A stretch of 64,000 bases of DNA, from positions 62,001 to 126,000 of the forward strand of contig NZ_LZHQ01000011.1 of the NCBI RefSeq assembly GCF_001690655.1, in the 5' to 3' direction. The stretch is from Gilliamella sp. Occ3-1 (GTDB lineage: Bacteria > Pseudomonadota > Gammaproteobacteria > Enterobacterales > Orbaceae). Below, piece after piece: positions 41,714-52,545 of the stretch (the first letter of the stretch is position 1; each line of letters starts with the position of its first letter). The position numbers and the translations under genes are program-made. The notes beneath the pieces are model-generated. The model saw nothing but the letters and a program-made list of their open reading frames with translations. It was not told where the DNA came from and made no database searches.

Positions 41714-44377
41714 ATGACCAAAGTATCAATAGAAACACTGGCTCAAGAAATCAATACACCAGTGCAAACACTTTTGCAACAGTTTGCTGATGCAGGTATG
41801 AAGAAATCTGCAACAGACACTGTCACACAAAAGGAGAAAGAAGCTTTGCTTGCTCATTTAAAACCTCAGCAAGGTCCAACAAAGTTAACATTGCAACGTA
41901 AGACGCACTCAACCTTAAATGTGTCGAGCGGTGGTGGCAAAAGCAAAGAAATAAAAGTAGAAGTTCGTAAAAAACGCACTTTTGTTAAACGCGATCCAGC
42001 TGAAATTGCGGCGGAGCAAGAAAAAGCACGCTTAGAAGCTGAACAAAAAGCTCGCCAAGAAGCAGAACTAAAAGCGAAACAAGAAGCCGAATTAAAAGCG
42101 CGTAAAGAAGCGGAAGAAAAAGAAAAGAAAGCTGAAGAAGAAGCGAAAAAGCGTGCTCAAGAGGAAAAAGCGAAAGCGGCACAAGAGCGAGTAGTTGATC
42201 CAAAAGTAAAAAAAGCGCAAGAAGAAAAAGCACGATTAGAAGCTGAAGCGAATGAAATTAAACGTAAAGCGGAAGAAGAAAATCGTCGAAAATTAGAGGA
42301 AGATGCCAAGCGTATGGCTGAAGAAGCTCGTAAGCTAGCAGAACAATATAATGAAGTTGATGATAGTGATCATACAGAAGATGAAGATTATCATGTGACA
42401 ACCTCTAAATACGCTAGAGCAGCAGAAGATGAAACTGACCGTGAAGTTGAAAGCGCTCGTGGACGTGGCCGAAACACTAAACAAACTAAACAGAAAAAAG
42501 GCAACAAGCTATCAGAAGGCAAAGCGGAACGTGAAGAAGCTCGAGCTGTGACTCGTGGCGGCCATAATAAAAAGAAAGGTAAAAGCACGTTGCAACAAAG
42601 TTTTACTAAACCTGTCCAAGCGGTTAATCGTGATGTTGTTATTGGTGAAACCATTACCGTTGCTGAATTAGCGAATAAAATGGCAGTAAAAGGTTCCGAA
42701 GTGATCAAAACTATGATGAAAATGGGGGCAATGGCAACTATTAATCAAGTTATCGATCAAGAAACAGCACAATTAGTGGCTGAAGAAATGGGACATAAAG
42801 TAGTACTTCGTCGTGAAAATGAACTTGAAGAATCACTCATGAGCGACCGTGATACAGGCGCTGAAAAAGTTTCGCGCGCACCAGTTGTTACCATTATGGG
42901 ACACGTTGACCATGGTAAAACCTCTTTACTTGACTATATTCGTAAAGCAAAAGTGGCTTCAGGCGAAGCTGGTGGAATTACACAACATATCGGTGCTTAT
43001 CATGTTAAAACACCAAGTGGAGAAATAACTTTCTTAGATACTCCAGGTCATGCGGCGTTTACCTCTATGCGTGCGCGGGGTGCTAAAGCAACGGATATTG
43101 TAGTACTTGTTGTTGCTGCTGATGATGGTGTAATGCCACAAACTATAGAAGCAATCCAACATGCTAAAGCGGCAAATGTACCAATTGTTGTTGCTGTTAA
43201 CAAAATTGATAAACCTGAAGCTGATCCAGAGCGTGTAAAAGGCGAACTAGCACAATATGGCGTAATGTCAGAAGATTGGGGGGGGGATACTCAGTTTGTT
43301 CATGTGTCTGCTAAAGCAGGTACTGGTATTGATCAACTACTTGAAGCCATCTTACTACAAGCTGAAGTGCTTGAATTAACCGCGTACGAAACAGGTATGG
43401 CAAGCGGCGTTGTGATTGAATCATTCCTTGATAAAGGTCGTGGTTCAGTTGCAACAGTACTTGTTCAATCAGGTACGTTGCGTAAAGGTGATATCGTACT
43501 TTGTGGATTTGAATACGGTCGTATCCGAGCGATGCGCAATGAACTAGGTAAAGAAGTGACTGAAGCTGGTCCATCAATACCAGTTGAAATTCTTGGCTTG
43601 TCTGGAGTGCCATCAGCTGGTGACGAAGCTACTGTTGTACGTGATGAAAAGAAAGCTCGTGAAGTTGCGCTTTATCGACAAGGTAAATTCCGTGATGTAA
43701 AACTTGCTCGTCAACAAAAAGCGAAGCTTGAAAACATGTTTACCAACATGACAGAAGGCGATGTTTCTGAACTCAATATTGTTCTAAAAGCAGATGTTCA
43801 AGGTTCTGCTGAGGCGATTTCTGATTCATTACTTAAACTATCAACAGATGAAGTTAAAGTTAAAATTATCGGTTCAGGTGTGGGTGGTATCACTGAAACC
43901 GATGCATCACTGGCTGCAGCATCAAATGCGATTATTTTAGGCTTTAATGTTCGTGCCGATGCGTCAGCGCGTAAAGTAATTGAATCAGAAAACTTAGATC
44001 TTCGTTACTATTCAGTAATTTATGATCTGATTGACGAAGTTAAACAAGCCATGAGCGGTATGCTTGCACCAGAATACAAACAAGAAATTATTGGTCTTGC
44101 TCAAGTGCGTGATGTGTTTAAATCACCTAAATTTGGTGCAATTGCAGGTTGTATGGTAACCGAAGGTGTTGTTAAACGTCACAACCCAATTCGTGTATTG
44201 CGTGATAACGTTGTTATCTATGAAGGCGAACTTGAATCATTACGCCGCTTTAAAGATGATGTTAACGAAGTACGTAATGGAACCGAATGTGGTATTGGTG
44301 TGCGTAACTACAACGATGTTCGTGTTGGCGACACGATTGAAGTTTTTGAAACTATCGAAATCAAACGTACGATCTAA
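41714..44377 (+). CDS. infB: Translation initiation factor IF-2
   Basis: 887 residues. IF2_N domain at the start, a highly charged Lys/Glu/Ala helix (about 90-220), a second IF2_N motif (about 300-350), then the GTPase domain with GHVDHGKT (about 397-404), DTPGHAAF and NKID, and the C-terminal tRNA-binding domains. Brings fMet-tRNA to the 30S subunit. Confidence 0.98.
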   Translation: MTKVSIETLAQEINTPVQTLLQQFADAGMKKSATDTVTQKEKEALLAHLKPQQGPTKLTLQRKTHSTLNVSSGGGKSKEIKVEVRKKRTFVKRDPAEIAAEQEKARLEAEQKARQEAELKAKQEAELKARKEAEEKEKKAEEEAKKRAQEEKAKAAQERVVDPKVKKAQEEKARLEAEANEIKRKAEEENRRKLEEDAKRMAEEARKLAEQYNEVDDSDHTEDEDYHVTTSKYARAAEDETDREVESARGRGRNTKQTKQKKGNKLSEGKAEREEARAVTRGGHNKKKGKSTLQQSFTKPVQAVNRDVVIGETITVAELANKMAVKGSEVIKTMMKMGAMATINQVIDQETAQLVAEEMGHKVVLRRENELEESLMSDRDTGAEKVSRAPVVTIMGHVDHGKTSLLDYIRKAKVASGEAGGITQHIGAYHVKTPSGEITFLDTPGHAAFTSMRARGAKATDIVVLVVAADDGVMPQTIEAIQHAKAANVPIVVAVNKIDKPEADPERVKGELAQYGVMSEDWGGDTQFVHVSAKAGTGIDQLLEAILLQAEVLELTAYETGMASGVVIESFLDKGRGSVATVLVQSGTLRKGDIVLCGFEYGRIRAMRNELGKEVTEAGPSIPVEILGLSGVPSAGDEATVVRDEKKAREVALYRQGKFRDVKLARQQKAKLENMFTNMTEGDVSELNIVLKADVQGSAEAISDSLLKLSTDEVKVKIIGSGVGGITETDASLAAASNAIILGFNVRADASARKVIESENLDLRYYSVIYDLIDEVKQAMSGMLAPEYKQEIIGLAQVRDVFKSPKFGAIAGCMVTEGVVKRHNPIRVLRDNVVIYEGELESLRRFKDDVNEVRNGTECGIGVRNYNDVRVGDTIEVFETIEIKRTI

Positions 44378-44396
44378 TTACAACGTATTTGATGTT

Positions 44397-44422
44397 ATAA
44401 GCAAGGTATAGTCCTTGCTTAT
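44397..44422 (+). other. Intra-operon hairpin, infB/rbfA
   Basis: Perfect 10-bp inverted repeat (ATAAGCAAGG / CCTTGCTTAT) with a 6-nt loop, 20 bp after infB. No T-run, so more likely an mRNA processing or stability element than a terminator. Confidence 0.55.
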
Positions 44423-44443
44423 TCATTTATAAGGAAAATAGAT

Positions 44444-44821
44444 ATGGCAAAAGCATTTAATCGTTCATCTCGAGTTGGACATGAATTACAAAAAGAAATT
44501 GCAATTATCTTACAACGAGAAATCAAAGACCCTCGCCTTGGTATGGTAACTGTTTCAGGCGTTGATATCTCGCGTGATCTTTCGTATGCCAAAGTTTTTG
44601 TGACTTTTTTGAATGACGATGATCCACAAGTTATTGAACAAGGATTAACGGTACTTAATGATGCTAAAGGTTACATTCGAACCTTAATTGGCAAAGCGAT
44701 GCGTTTGCGAATCATTCCAGAGATAAAATTCTTTTACGATGAGTCGCTCGTTAAAGGTATGCAAATGTCGAGTTTGGTGGCGGATGTTATCAAACAAGAT
44801 AATGAGCGTCATAAAGATTAA
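44444..44821 (+). CDS. rbfA: 30S ribosome-binding factor A
   Basis: 125 residues, single KH-like domain with [31 protein letters not shown]. Cold-adaptation factor that matures the 16S rRNA 5' end. Order infB-rbfA-truB is conserved. Confidence 0.96.
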   Translation: MAKAFNRSSRVGHELQKEIAIILQREIKDPRLGMVTVSGVDISRDLSYAKVFVTFLNDDDPQVIEQGLTVLNDAKGYIRTLIGKAMRLRIIPEIKFFYDESLVKGMQMSSLVADVIKQDNERHKD

Positions 44822-44844
44822 TATTAAAAAATAGTCCTGAACTC

Positions 44845-44885
44845 TGTAAAAAAGTTTCCGGTAACTATGTGTTTCAGTATAAAAA
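44845..44885 (+). repeat. Copy 2 of the short intergenic repeat (E2)
   Basis: Matches 31321-31361 at 34 of 41 bases. It ends directly at the truB start codon, taking up the place where a ribosome site is normally found. A weaker possible third copy is at 24707-24735. Confidence 0.5.
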
Positions 44886-45788
44886 ATGATGAATATAAAA
44901 AAAACTCGCCGTGATCTTCACGGCGTTTTGTTGCTAGACAAAACGCAAGGCATGACATCAAACGATGCGTTGCAAAAAGTAAAATGGTTATTTAATGCTA
45001 AAAAGGCAGGGCATACGGGAGCTCTTGATCCACTAGCGACAGGGATGCTTCCTATCTGTTTTGGTGAAGCAACCAAATTTTCACAATATTTATTGGATTC
45101 AGATAAGCGTTATCGTGTGATCGCCAAACTAGGAGAACGAACCGATACATCTGATGCCGATGGTCAAATTATATGTACCAAACCTGTTAAAGTGACTGAA
45201 TCACAAATCAAGCAAGCTTTAACACATTTTCGCGGTGATATTTTACAAGTGCCAACTATGTTTTCGGCATTAAAATATCAAGGAAAACCGCTTTACCAAT
45301 ATGCTCGCCAAGGTATTGTGGTTGAACGTGAAGCTAGACCAATTACCGTTTACGAAAATCAATTTATCCAATTTGATACAATAAAAAACGAATTAACGTT
45401 AGAAATACACTGCTCAAAAGGCACCTACATCCGAACCATTATTGATGATTTAGGGGAATTATTGGGTTGCGGAGCACACGTTATTTATTTAAGGCGTTTA
45501 CAAGTTACCAATTACCCGATTGAAAACATGGTTACGTTAGAACAGTTACAAAATATCGAACTTAAAGATGATCTACTAATGCCCGTTGACAGCCCATTGC
45601 AAGATCGCCCAAAAGTTACCCTTAGCGATACGCAGGGTAAAGATATATTATTAGGAAGAACCATTGAACTTGAAAGCTCCACGAAAGTTGAAACCTTAGT
45701 GCGAATTTATCAAGGCAAGCAATTTATTGGCGCTGGTATAATGCATAATAATAAATTATTGCCAAAGCGTTTAATATCAAACAATTAA
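44886..45788 (+). CDS. truB: tRNA pseudouridine(55) synthase
   Basis: 300 residues. Catalytic Asp in [17 protein letters not shown] (about residue 49); also [18 protein letters not shown] and [15 protein letters not shown]. Makes pseudouridine 55 in tRNA. Starts ATGATG, either ATG possible. rpsO, its usual follower, is absent: the CDI island begins downstream. Confidence 0.97.
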   Translation: MMNIKKTRRDLHGVLLLDKTQGMTSNDALQKVKWLFNAKKAGHTGALDPLATGMLPICFGEATKFSQYLLDSDKRYRVIAKLGERTDTSDADGQIICTKPVKVTESQIKQALTHFRGDILQVPTMFSALKYQGKPLYQYARQGIVVEREARPITVYENQFIQFDTIKNELTLEIHCSKGTYIRTIIDDLGELLGCGAHVIYLRRLQVTNYPIENMVTLEQLQNIELKDDLLMPVDSPLQDRPKVTLSDTQGKDILLGRTIELESSTKVETLVRIYQGKQFIGAGIMHNNKLLPKRLISNN

Positions 45789-46358
45789 TTATTAACTTTT
45801 ATTTGAGTGCTAAATTTAATTTTTTAACAGCAATCAAACAGCTAACAAAAGTTAAATTTAGCTTCTCATAATTAAATAATTCTCTAAACCTTTTAAGGTG
45901 TCTTCTCCAAGAATCATTTTAGGCGATTTAACAGCATTATAACAGTTAACAAATTACTTAACCTGTTGTTTCTATTTTTGTAGTCTTTTAATATTTATTT
46001 TTTTTATGCTACAACACATAGTTAAACTATGTATCACTATTTCTTTAAAAAATATAAAAATTTTGTTTATATAGAATTCAATTTCAATGGTTAAAGGTAA
46101 CAAGTTTTAATCTAGCTTTTGTATTTATTACTGTTGTTTTTCAATTTACCGTAAGCGATATGAGTAATTTTTTCTGAAAATAATTTAATGATTAATATAT
46201 TTAACTGTTTTAGTAATAAAAATAAATATTATAAAAATGATATTTATCAAATTTTAACATAGACATTCAACCTGATTTACTTTAATATTCATTATGTAAT
46301 TTATATGTAAATTTTGTGCAATATATATGTGAATATCGATCTAAAAAGAGTTTTTTTA
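45789..46358. other. Gene-free AT-rich stretch between truB and the CDI remnant
   Basis: 570 bp. It holds an 11-bp inverted repeat (GCTAAATTTAA 45809, TTAAATTTAGC 45852) that may end the truB transcript. The rest is very AT-rich with no convincing gene. It presumably contained the promoter of the two-partner-secretion operon. Confidence 0.45.
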
Positions 46359-46916
46359 ATGAAAAAATATTTATTAAGTTTTGTATTAGTAATCTCTCCT
46401 GTATCTATTTTGTTTGCATTGCCAGCTCAAACCCAAACCCAAACTCTTAGCGATCAGCAGTTAATTCACCAGCAAGAGCGTCAAAAAGCGCTAGAGGATT
46501 CATTAAATCCAACCTCTCCTGATATTCATTTATTACCGCCAAGTAAAACCGTTGGCGAGATAAACTTTCCTGTTGAGTCATTATGTTTCAATATTAATCG
46601 AGTTGAATTAATTGAGCGTGACAAATTACCTTGGTTTATTCCTTTAAAGAAACTCGCTCAACAAGCAGAGCATCGTTGTTTAGGAGGGGAAGGTATTAAT
46701 TTATTGATGAGTCAGCTGCAAGACCGATTGGTAAGTTATGGTTTTATTACGACCCGAGTGGTTGCGCCAGAGCAAGATTTAGCGGATGGAACGTTAAAAT
46801 TATTGCTTGTTGAAGGAAAAGTTAGGCACGTTAACTATAGTGATGATAGTGATAAATATGCGCAGCTTTATAGTGCCATGCCAGTTAGAGAGGGCAAAAC
46901 ACTCAATTCCGCCTGA
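46359..46916 (+). pseudogene. Truncated TpsB/CdiB-type outer-membrane transporter (POTRA part only)
   Basis: From ATG 46359, 185 residues: a signal peptide (MKKYLLSFVLVISPVSILFA) then the start of a ShlB/FhaC/CdiB protein (QQERQKALEDSLNP; FPVESLCFNINRVELIE; LQDRLVSYGFITTRVVAPEQDLADGTLKLLLVEG). This covers the plug/first POTRA region. It stops after GKTLNSA; the second POTRA and the whole 16-strand barrel (some 370 residues in the family) are missing. It cannot form a secretion pore. The junction lies in another frame next to the toxin fragment. Confidence 0.85.
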
Positions 46917-47340
46917 TGATGACGATGATAATAGGCACAAGCAAGATAACCAAAAATACCAAAATCAGAAACAGCAAGAAAGATTTGATGAATTAAGGAA
47001 TATCTATGATAAAAATAACCCTACCACAGATTTAAAAATTGATGGGCAAACTATTCGGCAGGGTGTTGGCGGAAATCGTTACTCCACTCGAATTTACGAA
47101 AGCCAAAATTTGACCGATAAACAGATATATAATTATGCGGAGGAACTAGCAGGACAACCATTAACAAAAGTTAAAGATGGTGTTTACACAACACGATTGC
47201 CGGATGGTACTAATATTACATTAAGGAATGTATCTCATTCTGATACAGGAGCGCGTTGGACTATTGATATAAAAAACAACCCAGCTTTAACTAAATTATA
47301 CAGAGGGTTGAGAACTGGAGCAGAAATTAAATTTAGATAG
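46807..47340 (+). pseudogene. CdiA-CT-type toxin remnant fused onto the cdiB stump
   Basis: The frame is 177 codons, but codons 1 to about 34 overlap cdiB out of frame and are not natural. Real homology probably begins at PPDDDDDNRHKQ (about 46912) and continues through a Lys/Gln-rich linker into a compact C-terminal domain (TDLKIDGQTIRQGVGGNRY...TGARWTIDI...GAEIKFR). No VENN motif or FHA repeats are left. Followed 8 bp later by an immunity-like gene, which marks it as a toxin C-terminus. I cannot name the toxin fold. Confidence 0.65.
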
Positions 47341-47348
47341 GAAAAAAT

Positions 47349-47732
47349 ATGATAAATGAAAATGATTATAAAAATATTATTGATTGGTCAGAACTAAGAG
47401 CTTTTAGTGGATTATGGAATTGTATTGCACCTGATATGTTCCCTTCTCTAAAATCTAATGAAAAAAAATTTCCTTTTCAAGAAAGAAAAGAATTATTTTT
47501 TTATTTTGTAAAAAGGTTACTAAAAGAGGGACGTCTTAAATTAGCAAAGAATGGTCGGCTTTTAGAAGGTTCAATAGAAGATCAAATAAAATTGTTTTAT
47601 GAAGCTTTTCCGAAAACAGAAGATGAAATGTTTGATAAACAAAAATTAATGGATGATTATTGGTTTTTTGATGATTCTTGTCCAGCAGAAGCTGTTTGGG
47701 TTAATAATGATGGTTCTTTAGAATGGACTTAA
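47349..47732 (+). CDS. Putative CDI immunity protein (DUF596-like)
   Basis: 127 residues, acidic, no signal peptide. It reads DYKNIIDWSELRAFSGLWNC...ERKELFFYFVKRLLKEGRLKLAKNGRLLEGS...DSCPAEAVWVNNDGSLEWT, which I recall as the DUF596 family found beside hemagglutinin/CDI toxins. It lies 8 bp after the toxin frame with a GGAAAA site, the standard toxin-immunity arrangement. Probably binds and neutralises the preceding toxin domain. Confidence 0.7.
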   Translation: MINENDYKNIIDWSELRAFSGLWNCIAPDMFPSLKSNEKKFPFQERKELFFYFVKRLLKEGRLKLAKNGRLLEGSIEDQIKLFYEAFPKTEDEMFDKQKLMDDYWFFDDSCPAEAVWVNNDGSLEWT

Positions 47733-47765
47733 CTTGCTAACTTATTTACCTATCCTAAATTGTCG

Positions 47766-48062
47766 TAGCTCAAACTTAACCCGACAATTCTAACACTATC
47801 TTATTTTATGTGTTCGTTATTAAAAAGTGACAGTTAATTCTGTCACTAAATTTTATATAATTGCTTATTTTGGCTTAGCATCGTTTTTTAGCTATTATTG
47901 TTTTCATACACCATGCTAATAAATCCCGTTTACTGTATTTCTCATAGTGCCATATCTCTTTCTATTCAAAACATAAAAAACATATTAACTCACTATTTTT
48001 ACTTGCAAAAAATCGGCCAGTAAAGACATTGATTTTATTGAAGTTTTTCTTAGTGTTTTTTT
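47766..48062 (+). repeat. Inter-cassette spacer repeat, copy 1
   Basis: Resembles 52901-53207 over its whole length, with shared blocks such as TTCGTTATTAAAAAGTGACA, GTGCCATAT and TTCAAAACATAAAAAA. It starts at TAGCTCAAA.TTAACCC, which in copy 2 is the end of an immunity gene, and finishes in a T-run just before an FHA fragment. The module boundary was therefore duplicated and has diverged. Confidence 0.75.
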
Positions 48063-48065
48063 GTA

Positions 48066-49515
48066 ATGGCAAAGGTGGTTTTGGTATTACTGTCGGCAGC
48101 AACAAAAAATCTACGAAGACGCCTACAAAGAATCGATGAACCAAGGCATGTCAGCGATGGGCAGTGACACCCGTCAAGGCATTGACATGGCGGTTAGTAT
48201 CATCAACGGCTTAATCAGTGGCGACATGGCAGGGGCAGCCGCAGGGGTACTTGCGCCAAAAATTGCGACTATTATCAAACAACAGACCGAAGGAAACACC
48301 GTTGCCAACACCGTCAGCCATGCCATACTCGGTGCGGTGGTAGCCGAGCTGCAAGGCAACTCAGCTCTAGTGGGTGGCTTAGGTGCTGCTGCAAGTGAAC
48401 GTGGTGCTGAGGTTATCATGGGTATTCTTTACCCAGGTAAAACAGTAGCGGAATTATCACAAGAAGAAAGACAACAAATCAGCGCCCTATCACAACTAGC
48501 GACAGGCCTAGCAATAGCCGCTGCCGGTGGTGATATCCAAGATGTCAATACAGGCGTTGCTGCGGGGAAAAATGCGGTTGAGAATAATTATTTTGGTCAA
48601 GCGATTGTAAATGCTGCTAAATCACATTGTGATGGGAATAAAGATTGTGAAGATAAAATCATCAAGGAAGGAATAGATAGTTATAATGAAACTATAATAG
48701 AATATGGTACACCACAGGTTATTGCGATCGGTGCAGTTATTGCTGCACCAATAGTAGAGCCAGCAGTTGTTGCTTGTTCAGCCAATCCAGTATTATGCGC
48801 AAACCAAGTTGCAACATGGTTAATTGAAACTGTTGGATTTGAAGGTAACCCAGCGATGGGATTGGGAATGACAGCAGGTGTATACGTTAATTCTTTGAGT
48901 AAAGCGGAATTAAACGAACTTGCTGCTATAATGACATTAGAAAAAAATAAGTTAATAAAAAATTCATCCCCTTTAATAGATGAACTAAAGGTTACTCTTA
49001 GTGAAGACAGTGCTCATAAACTTGTTTACGATAAAGCTACTAATAGCATAATTAAGCAAGCTAAAGCTGGAAAGGGGATTTCCAATATATCTACTTTGAA
49101 TCCTAGTGAAATTAGATTCTCACAAAATACGGTTTCTTATAATAAAGTAGAACGAGGGACTGATATGAAATATACTTATGACGATCTTGTTACAAGCATG
49201 AAAACTGATGGTTGGAAAGGTGAACCTGTTAATGTAATTAAAATGCCTGACGGAAAATTCACTAGTATGGATAATACTAGAATAGCAGCCGCTAGAGAAG
49301 CTGGTATAGATATTAAAGCTAATATTAGAAATTTTGATGATAAGCTTTCACCTTCTGAAGTAAATAGGTTTTCTGATCCTAAAAAAGGATTTATACCTAC
49401 AACTTGGGGAGAAGCAATAACAGGGAGAATTAATAAACAGTCTGGTGGATTTAGTAAAAATAATCCATATGGTTCAAGTACTCCTCCTCGCATTAGTGGT
49501 AAACCTAAGGATTAA
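48066..49515 (+). pseudogene. Orphan CdiA-CT cassette 2: VENN pretoxin plus ParB-like toxin
   Basis: The frame from ATG 48136 has 459 codons, yet that ATG is internal in homologues and no N-terminal CdiA part exists. Residues 1-151 are the alanine/glycine-rich pretoxin region ending in VENN (148-151); 152-250 is a Cys-containing linker with hydrophobic stretches; about 320-430 looks like a ParB/sulfiredoxin-type domain (SYNKVERG; GEPVNVIKMPDGKFTSMDNTRIAAAREAGI), a known polymorphic-toxin nuclease type. At 48066-48110 a short out-of-frame FHA piece (NGKGGFGITVGS) adjoins it. Immunity gene follows after 4 bp. Confidence 0.75.
48096..48588 (+). repeat. VENN pretoxin block, copy A (493 bp)
   Basis: Nearly identical to 51172-51664, same length, no gaps. 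It codes for QQQKIYEDAYKESMNQG to the VENN end. The high identity implies recent duplication, gene conversion, or selection as a recombination site. Confidence 0.95.
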
Positions 49516-49519
49516 TAAT

Positions 49520-49918
49520 ATGGCTCATTACTTATATTCGAAAGAAGAATTACCCGAAGGATTCAAATATCCGCTATCTTTTTTGGAAATTGTTTCTAAG
49601 AAAGATGTTCTAGATTTAGAACCATGGTGGTTTCTATATGAATTTGAAGATTTTGCTAAACACTGGTTATTTGAGATAAAAAAACAATACCCAACTAGAA
49701 AATTGATACCATTTGCTAAAGCTTCTAATAATGATGATATTGTTTGTTTTGATGGTTCCGATATATCAGGCAATCCGAAAGTATACTTTGTTCATACTTT
49801 TGCTACCCCTGGATGGGAGGATAGAGGTAGTGTTTATAGTTTTGATGAATGGTTAAAACAAGCCAAAGAAGAATCAGCTCAATATAAAGCAGGAAGGGCT
49901 AAATTAGATAAGATTTAG
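49520..49918 (+). CDS. Putative SMI1/KNR4 (SUKH) immunity protein
   Basis: 132 residues from ATG 49520. The FCFDG-like segment [23 protein letters not shown] and the ending [13 protein letters not shown] are typical of SUKH-fold immunity proteins. It lies 4 bp after the ParB-like toxin of cassette 2 and so should be its partner. No signal peptide. The open frame reaches upstream to 49445 but would overlap the toxin; 49520 is chosen. Confidence 0.75.
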   Translation: MAHYLYSKEELPEGFKYPLSFLEIVSKKDVLDLEPWWFLYEFEDFAKHWLFEIKKQYPTRKLIPFAKASNNDDIVCFDGSDISGNPKVYFVHTFATPGWEDRGSVYSFDEWLKQAKEESAQYKAGRAKLDKI

Positions 49919-50460
49919 TCAAATATTAAAAAAGTGTTAGGCACAGCATCGGTTAACCAAACACCGTTATCAGCCAAATAAAACTTAAAGCCTTGTTGAT
50001 GCATCTGCAAGGCTTTAAGTTTTAACAAAATAGGTTTACCGTGTCGTTTCCCTACAGTATTAGCTGTCTGTTCATCAATAGATAAATGGACATAATGGCG
50101 ATCACCTGCAATTAATCCTTGTTTTTTTATTGAATCAATAAAACGCATTGCTGTACCATGATATAAAAATTTGGGCGGTACTTTTTCTACATACTTAATT
50201 TTTACTTGTTGAGTTGAATGTCCTTGTGCTGCACGTATTTTTATACCATCATCCGAAATCGTAAAACGTTTTTTGTCACTTGTTTTAACAACTTGTTCAA
50301 TCAACTCTCTAGTAAGAGGTTCGCCATGTTGATTAGCTTGAGCAATGAGATGAACTATATCAACCCATCCATCAGAATCTAATGTGATACCTATAGCTTT
50401 CGGTTGATGCCTTAAAATGTAACTTAAAAATTTACTCGTTTTATTTAATTGTTTGTTCAA
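49915..50460 (-). CDS. kptA: RNA 2'-phosphotransferase KptA/Tpt1
   Basis: 181 residues matching E. coli KptA along its length: [17 protein letters not shown] (Arg-His pair), [54 protein letters not shown]. Removes a 2'-phosphate from RNA using NAD+, giving ADP-ribose cyclic phosphate. The start is TTG 50460 with AGGA 8 bases before it. The gene is reversed relative to the toxin cassettes, overlaps the end of the SUKH gene by 4 bp, and is intact. Confidence 0.92.
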   Translation of the reverse strand: MNKQLNKTSKFLSYILRHQPKAIGITLDSDGWVDIVHLIAQANQHGEPLTRELIEQVVKTSDKKRFTISDDGIKIRAAQGHSTQQVKIKYVEKVPPKFLYHGTAMRFIDSIKKQGLIAGDRHYVHLSIDEQTANTVGKRHGKPILLKLKALQMHQQGFKFYLADNGVWLTDAVPNTFLIFD

Positions 50461-50572
50461 ATTTTATATCCTTTCTTATTCCTATCAGTCTTTGTAGATC
50501 TTACCTATTACACTCAAAATCCGCAAGACAAGCTCACAACTAACTTTCATTGTTCTCTTTTAATCAAAAACT

Positions 50573-52543
50573 AACTTAAACATCCAATCTTTGCAAGACA
50601 CGGATGATTACAATTACGAAAAAGTCAGCGCATCGGTGAGTGGTAGCGGAGGCTTTGACATTAAGGTCGGCAACAACACTGACTTAAAAGGTGCGGTGAT
50701 AGCCTCAGAAGCGAAAGACAAGAGCCAAAATCGCCTTGACACCGGCACAATCAGCTTTAGTGATATCGAAAACAAAGCGGACTACCAAGTCAGTAGTAGC
50801 AGTGCAGGGGTAAGCTCTAGCGGCATGCCATCGATGCCAACCAGCCGCAATAAAAACGAAAGCGAACATTCGACGACGCATTCAGCGGTATCGGAAGGGA
50901 CGATAATTATCCGCAATAGGGATGACCAAAAACAAGATATCAACGAACTAAGCCATGATACTGAGCAAGCGAATAACGAGCTCAAACACATCTTTAACAA
51001 ACAAAAAGAGCAAGACATCATCGACCAAACGCAGTTAGTAAGTGAAATTGGTGGTGAAACGTTAACGATGCTTAATCATATTGACCGGATAAGAGCTGAA
51101 TCCAAGGCAAAAGAAGCGGTAGAAAAAGAACAAGAAAAAGCCGCAGACAAAGGCATCGTGTTAACCGACAAGCAGCAACAAAAAATTTACGAAGACGCCT
51201 ACAAAGAATCGATGAACCAAGGCATGTCAGCGATGGGCAGTGACACCCGTCAAGGCATTGACATGGCGGTTAGTATCATCAACGGCTTAATCAGTGGTGA
51301 CATGACAGGGGCAGCCGCAGGGGCACTTGCACCAAAAATTGCGACTATTATCAAACAACAGACCGAAGGAAACACCGTTGCCAACACCGTCAGCCATGCC
51401 ATACTCGGTGCGGTGGTAGCCGAGCTGCAAGGCAACTCAGCTCTAGTGGGTGGCTTAGGTGCTGCAGCTAGTGAACGCGGTGCTGAGGTTATTGCGGGCA
51501 TACTTTACCCCAACAAAGACATCAAAGACCTAAGCCAAGAAGAAAGGCAACAAATCAGCGCTCTAACCCAACTAGCGACAGGCCTTGCGATAGCCGCTAG
51601 CGGTGGTGATATCCAAGATGTGAATACAGGGGTTGCGGCAGGGAAAAATGCGGTTGAGAATAATGGATTAAGTTGGGGTGATGGTGGATTTGGTGGCGAT
51701 TTTATTGGTCTTTCACCTGAAACAGGGGCAAATTATGAAGGTATCCTCCATACCTCAGCAGCAGGTTATTTAACTCAAGAAGAAACAGAGGAAGCACTAG
51801 AAAGGCTCATAACAGGTAAAGATATGCCTAATGGTAGCGATTATGTTGAACTCTGGATGCGAGCCCCAGAGCAAATAGGTGCATTTTTACCAGGACCAAT
51901 TAGTGCCGCTATGGCGGCACTTGCTATGGCTGATAAGTCTTTAACCGACACTGACAAAGCTGATTTGATTTCAGTATTAAATAAAGCTACAGGTGATTAT
52001 TTATCTGGTGCAGATACTGAATCTTTATTAGAATTAAATACTGCTTTAAGTCGATTTGGTGCCAAAAGTACAAATAAACAATTCCAACAATTTATAAAAG
52101 AAAAAGTTGAGAATAATGTAGCAACATCACAAAAAGGTAATAAATCAAGTAAGTTTGGCGAGCATGTAAAAAATGAAAATCAGATTACTGAAAATTGGAA
52201 TAATACTAATCAGGCTCATAACATAAATAATTATGAAAAATATAAAGATAAAACAATTTCCCAAATGGAAAAACCCATTGTAAAAGATAAACAATTGCAA
52301 GGTTTGTTTGACGATCTATATAGGGAGAATGCAAAAATTGGAAGTGGAAGTACAGCTGATGCAGTTCGTCACGAGTTATCTACAGGGAAAAGCGTTGGAG
52401 GGAAAACACATTCTCAAAAAGCTGAAGATTATTCAAGAGCTTTACAAGATTGGATAAAAAGAAATCCTACGGCACCTAGTGGTGATAGAGCAGCCGCTGA
52501 AAATGTTTTAAAAGATTTACAAAATGCATTGAAAGGTAAATAA
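50573..52543 (+). pseudogene. Orphan CdiA-CT cassette 3: FHA tail, VENN pretoxin and toxin
   Basis: Open from about 50564 with no credible start codon (the nominal start at 50591 is TTG inside homologous sequence NLNIQSLQDTDDYNYEKV). Residues (from 50591) 1-60 are FHA/hemagglutinin repeat (SGSGGFDIKVGNNTDLKG), 85-195 a charged coiled region, 195-358 the pretoxin block ending VENN (355-358). The C-terminus (about 565-650) is a separate domain: LFDDLYRENAKIGSGSTADAVRHELS...GGKTHSQKAEDYSRAL...SGDRAAAENVLKDL, a recurring polymorphic-toxin end I cannot assign to a mechanism. Its immunity gene follows 2 bp later. Confidence 0.75.
51172..51664 (+). repeat. VENN pretoxin block, copy B (493 bp)
   Basis: Partner of 48096-48588. 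Differences are scattered substitutions, clustered near the encoded ILYP(N/G)K stretch, without indels. Confidence 0.95.
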
Positions 52544-52545
52544 AA

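Noticed and set aside
42391..42708. Antisense ORF within infB
   Set aside because: Shadow of the charged infB region; no independent support.
46314..46358. Upstream start of the cdiB remnant at 46314
   Set aside because: The 15 extra residues would precede a clear signal peptide; ATG 46359 is the sensible start.
52113..52124. Second VENN in cassette 3 (KEKVENNVAT)
   Set aside because: Context differs from the pretoxin AGKNAVENN; probably chance.
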